A DNA stretch of 6,259 nucleotides, taken from assembly GCA_947589725.1 (NCBI GenBank), contig CANQCQ010000060.1, positions 1 through 6,259 of the forward strand, written 5' to 3'. Below the pieces are notes generated by a model. The model was not told the origin of the DNA. It did not search any database and saw only the letters and a list, made by a program, of their open reading frames with translations. A program made the translations under genes and the position numbers. This document shows positions 4,961 to 6,259 of the stretch, in pieces (the stretch's first letter is position 1; each line of letters starts with the position of its first letter). Source of the stretch: an uncultured Bacilli bacterium (lineage in GTDB: Bacteria > Bacillota_I > Bacilli_A > RF39 > UBA660).

Positions 4961-6259
4961 ATCTTAATCTAAGAGAATTAAGTACAACTGTTAAACTACT
5001 TAAAGTCATCGCTAAAGATGCTAGCATAGGAGATAGTGTGATATGGAATGGCTCTAAGATACCTATTGCTATAGGAATCATTATAATATTATAAATAAAA
5101 GCCCAAAATAAATTTTCTTTTATAATCTTTATTGTTTTTTTACTTATATTTATAAGATCCACTACTTTATTTAAATCATCATTCATTAAAATAATATCTG
5201 AGGAATTAGCAGCTATATCTGTACCACCATTAATACTAGTTCCAATATCAGCTGATGCTAAAGAAGGAGCATCATTTATTCCATCTCCAATCATCATAAC
5301 TTTATGATTTTCTTTTAATTTAGAAATTATTCTTTCTTTATCCTTTGGTAAAAGATTAGCATGTACTTCATCTATTTCTAATGAAGAGGCAATAATCTTA
5401 GCTGTTACTTCATTATCTCCTGATAACATAATAATTTTTTTATTTAATCTTTTTAATTTAGATATAGCCTCATAAGCAGTAGTTTTTATAGTATCTTTTA
5501 CTCCTATTAAAGCAATTATTTTATTCTCTTCTATTACATAGACTATGCTATTTCCTTTTTGAGAAAGTTCTTGTTCAATATTTTTATAATTATTTGTTAT
5601 ATCTAAATTTTTAAATAATTTATTATTTCCTAAATAATATTTAATATTATTTACTTTCCCTTCTATTCCAACTCCTTCTATATTTTTAAAATTAGTTACT
5701 TCTTTTAATTCCAAATTGTTTTGATTAGAATAATTTTTAAAGGCAACAGAAATAGGATGAGAAGATGCTTGCTCAATAGATGATACTATTTCTAGTAATT
5801 GATTATCTTCTAAATTAGAATAATTATATATTTTAGATATAGATAATTTACCATTAGTTAAAGTACCTGTTTTATCAAAAATAATAGTATCTATTTTATT
5901 AGCTATTTCTAGTGAAGAGCTTTGTTTTATTAAAATATTTTCTTTTGCACATTTTCCTACTGAAACAACAATTGATAAAGGAGTAGCTAGTCCTAAAGCA
6001 CAAGGACATGATACTACTAGTACTGTTACAAATTTAATTAAAGATGAATTAACATTTCCTGTTAGTATTAGATTTATTATTAATGTTATTATTGCGATAA
6101 TAATTACTATTGGTACAAAATATGATGATACTACATCGGCTATTCTTGCGATAGGAGCTTTTGAATTGGCTGCTTCTACTACTAACCTAACTATTTCTGA
6201 AATAGTTGAATCCGGTCCGATATGTTCGGCTTTATATTCTATGTAGCCATCTATATTTA
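4959..6259 (-). CDS. copA: Copper-exporting P1B-type ATPase, C-terminal 432 residues (5' end beyond window)
   Basis: The minus-strand frame is open from the right edge (first full codon 6257-6255) to the TAA at 4961-4959, 432 codons. Fragment residues: DSTISEIVRLV and SKAPIARIAD before a membrane helix (16-41); SCPCALGLATP in helix 6 with the metal-binding CPC (84-86); the phosphorylation motif DKTGT, Asp128; SSHPIS with the P1B-specific His167-Pro168; LSGDNEVTAK; GDGINDAP (324-331); YN followed by P four residues later in helix 7 (389-390); MTLSS in helix 8 (417-421). CPC plus YNx4P plus MxxSS is the signature of Cu(I) exporters (P1B-1), which pump Cu(I) out of the cytoplasm. The N-terminal metal-binding domains, helices 1-5 and most of the actuator domain are outside the window. 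No ATG, GTG or TTG codon occurs in frame before the TTG at 5714, but that TTG lies mid-domain between the HP motif and the nucleotide-binding part, so it is not a start. There is no frameshift. Ag(I) could also be carried. Confidence 0.93.
   Translation of the reverse strand, partial: NIDGYIEYKAEHIGPDSTISEIVRLVVEAANSKAPIARIADVVSSYFVPIVIIIAIITLIINLILTGNVNSSLIKFVTVLVVSCPCALGLATPLSIVVSVGKCAKENILIKQSSSLEIANKIDTIIFDKTGTLTNGKLSISKIYNYSNLEDNQLLEIVSSIEQASSHPISVAFKNYSNQNNLELKEVTNFKNIEGVGIEGKVNNIKYYLGNNKLFKNLDITNNYKNIEQELSQKGNSIVYVIEENKIIALIGVKDTIKTTAYEAISKLKRLNKKIIMLSGDNEVTAKIIASSLEIDEVHANLLPKDKERIISKLKENHKVMMIGDGINDAPSLASADIGTSINGGTDIAANSSDIILMNDDLNKVVDLINISKKTIKIIKENLFWAFIYNIIMIPIAIGILEPFHITLSPMLASLAMTLSSLTVVLNSLRLR

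Noticed and set aside
4959..5714. A separate 251-residue haloacid-dehalogenase-like hydrolase or truncated ATPase starting at TTG 5714
   Set aside because: The same frame continues upstream through SSHPIS, DKTGT and CPC to the window edge with no stop, so it is the C-terminal part of one full ATPase.

Overview
The window is strongly AT-rich (by eye about one quarter G+C). It uses the standard bacterial code, with TGG for Trp and TAA or TAG stops, and has GAGGTG-type Shine-Dalgarno sites. One gene resembles SleC, a spore-cortex-lytic enzyme of clostridia. Together these point to a spore-forming, low-GC firmicute, most likely a Clostridium-like gut or soil anaerobe. I cannot name the species.

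Layout from left to right. Positions 1-109 look like one end of an IS3-family insertion sequence whose first transposase gene reads leftwards out of the window. Positions 134-1399 (minus) encode a five-helix membrane protein with a YcxB-like middle domain and a large C-terminal domain of unknown function; its stop codon lies about 25 bases from the proposed IS end. Positions 1409-1525 are a divergent promoter region. Positions 1526-2464 (plus) encode a cytoplasmic esterase of the hormone-sensitive-lipase family with a complete catalytic triad. A bidirectional terminator follows at 2497-2546.

Positions 2602-3579 (minus) encode a wall-binding protein with two peptidoglycan-binding domains and three LysM domains but no catalytic domain. 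It is divergent, across only 64 bases, from 3644-4870 (plus), which encodes a SleC-like pro-enzyme: a beta-rich N-terminal pro-region, a SpoIID/LytB-type lytic transglycosylase domain and a C-terminal peptidoglycan-binding domain. Neither protein has an obvious export signal, which fits synthesis in the mother cell and deposition on the forespore (inference). The 64-base gap is close to mirror-symmetric: both Shine-Dalgarno sites form the arms of an inverted repeat, and sigma-E-like boxes from the two strands interlock.

A long hairpin terminator at 4874-4960 separates the SleC-like gene from a convergent copper-exporting P1B-type ATPase (4959 to the window edge, minus). The ATPase frame is open without interruption to the right edge, although it contains no ATG, GTG or TTG codon before 5714; the gene is incomplete only because the window ends.

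The most interesting points are the symmetric control region of the spore-wall pair, the loss in the SleC-like enzyme of a cysteine pair that I recall from its relatives, and a possible mini-hairpin between the Shine-Dalgarno site and start codon of the esterase gene. No CRISPR array, tRNA or rRNA was seen, and no intergenic stretch exceeds 300 bases.
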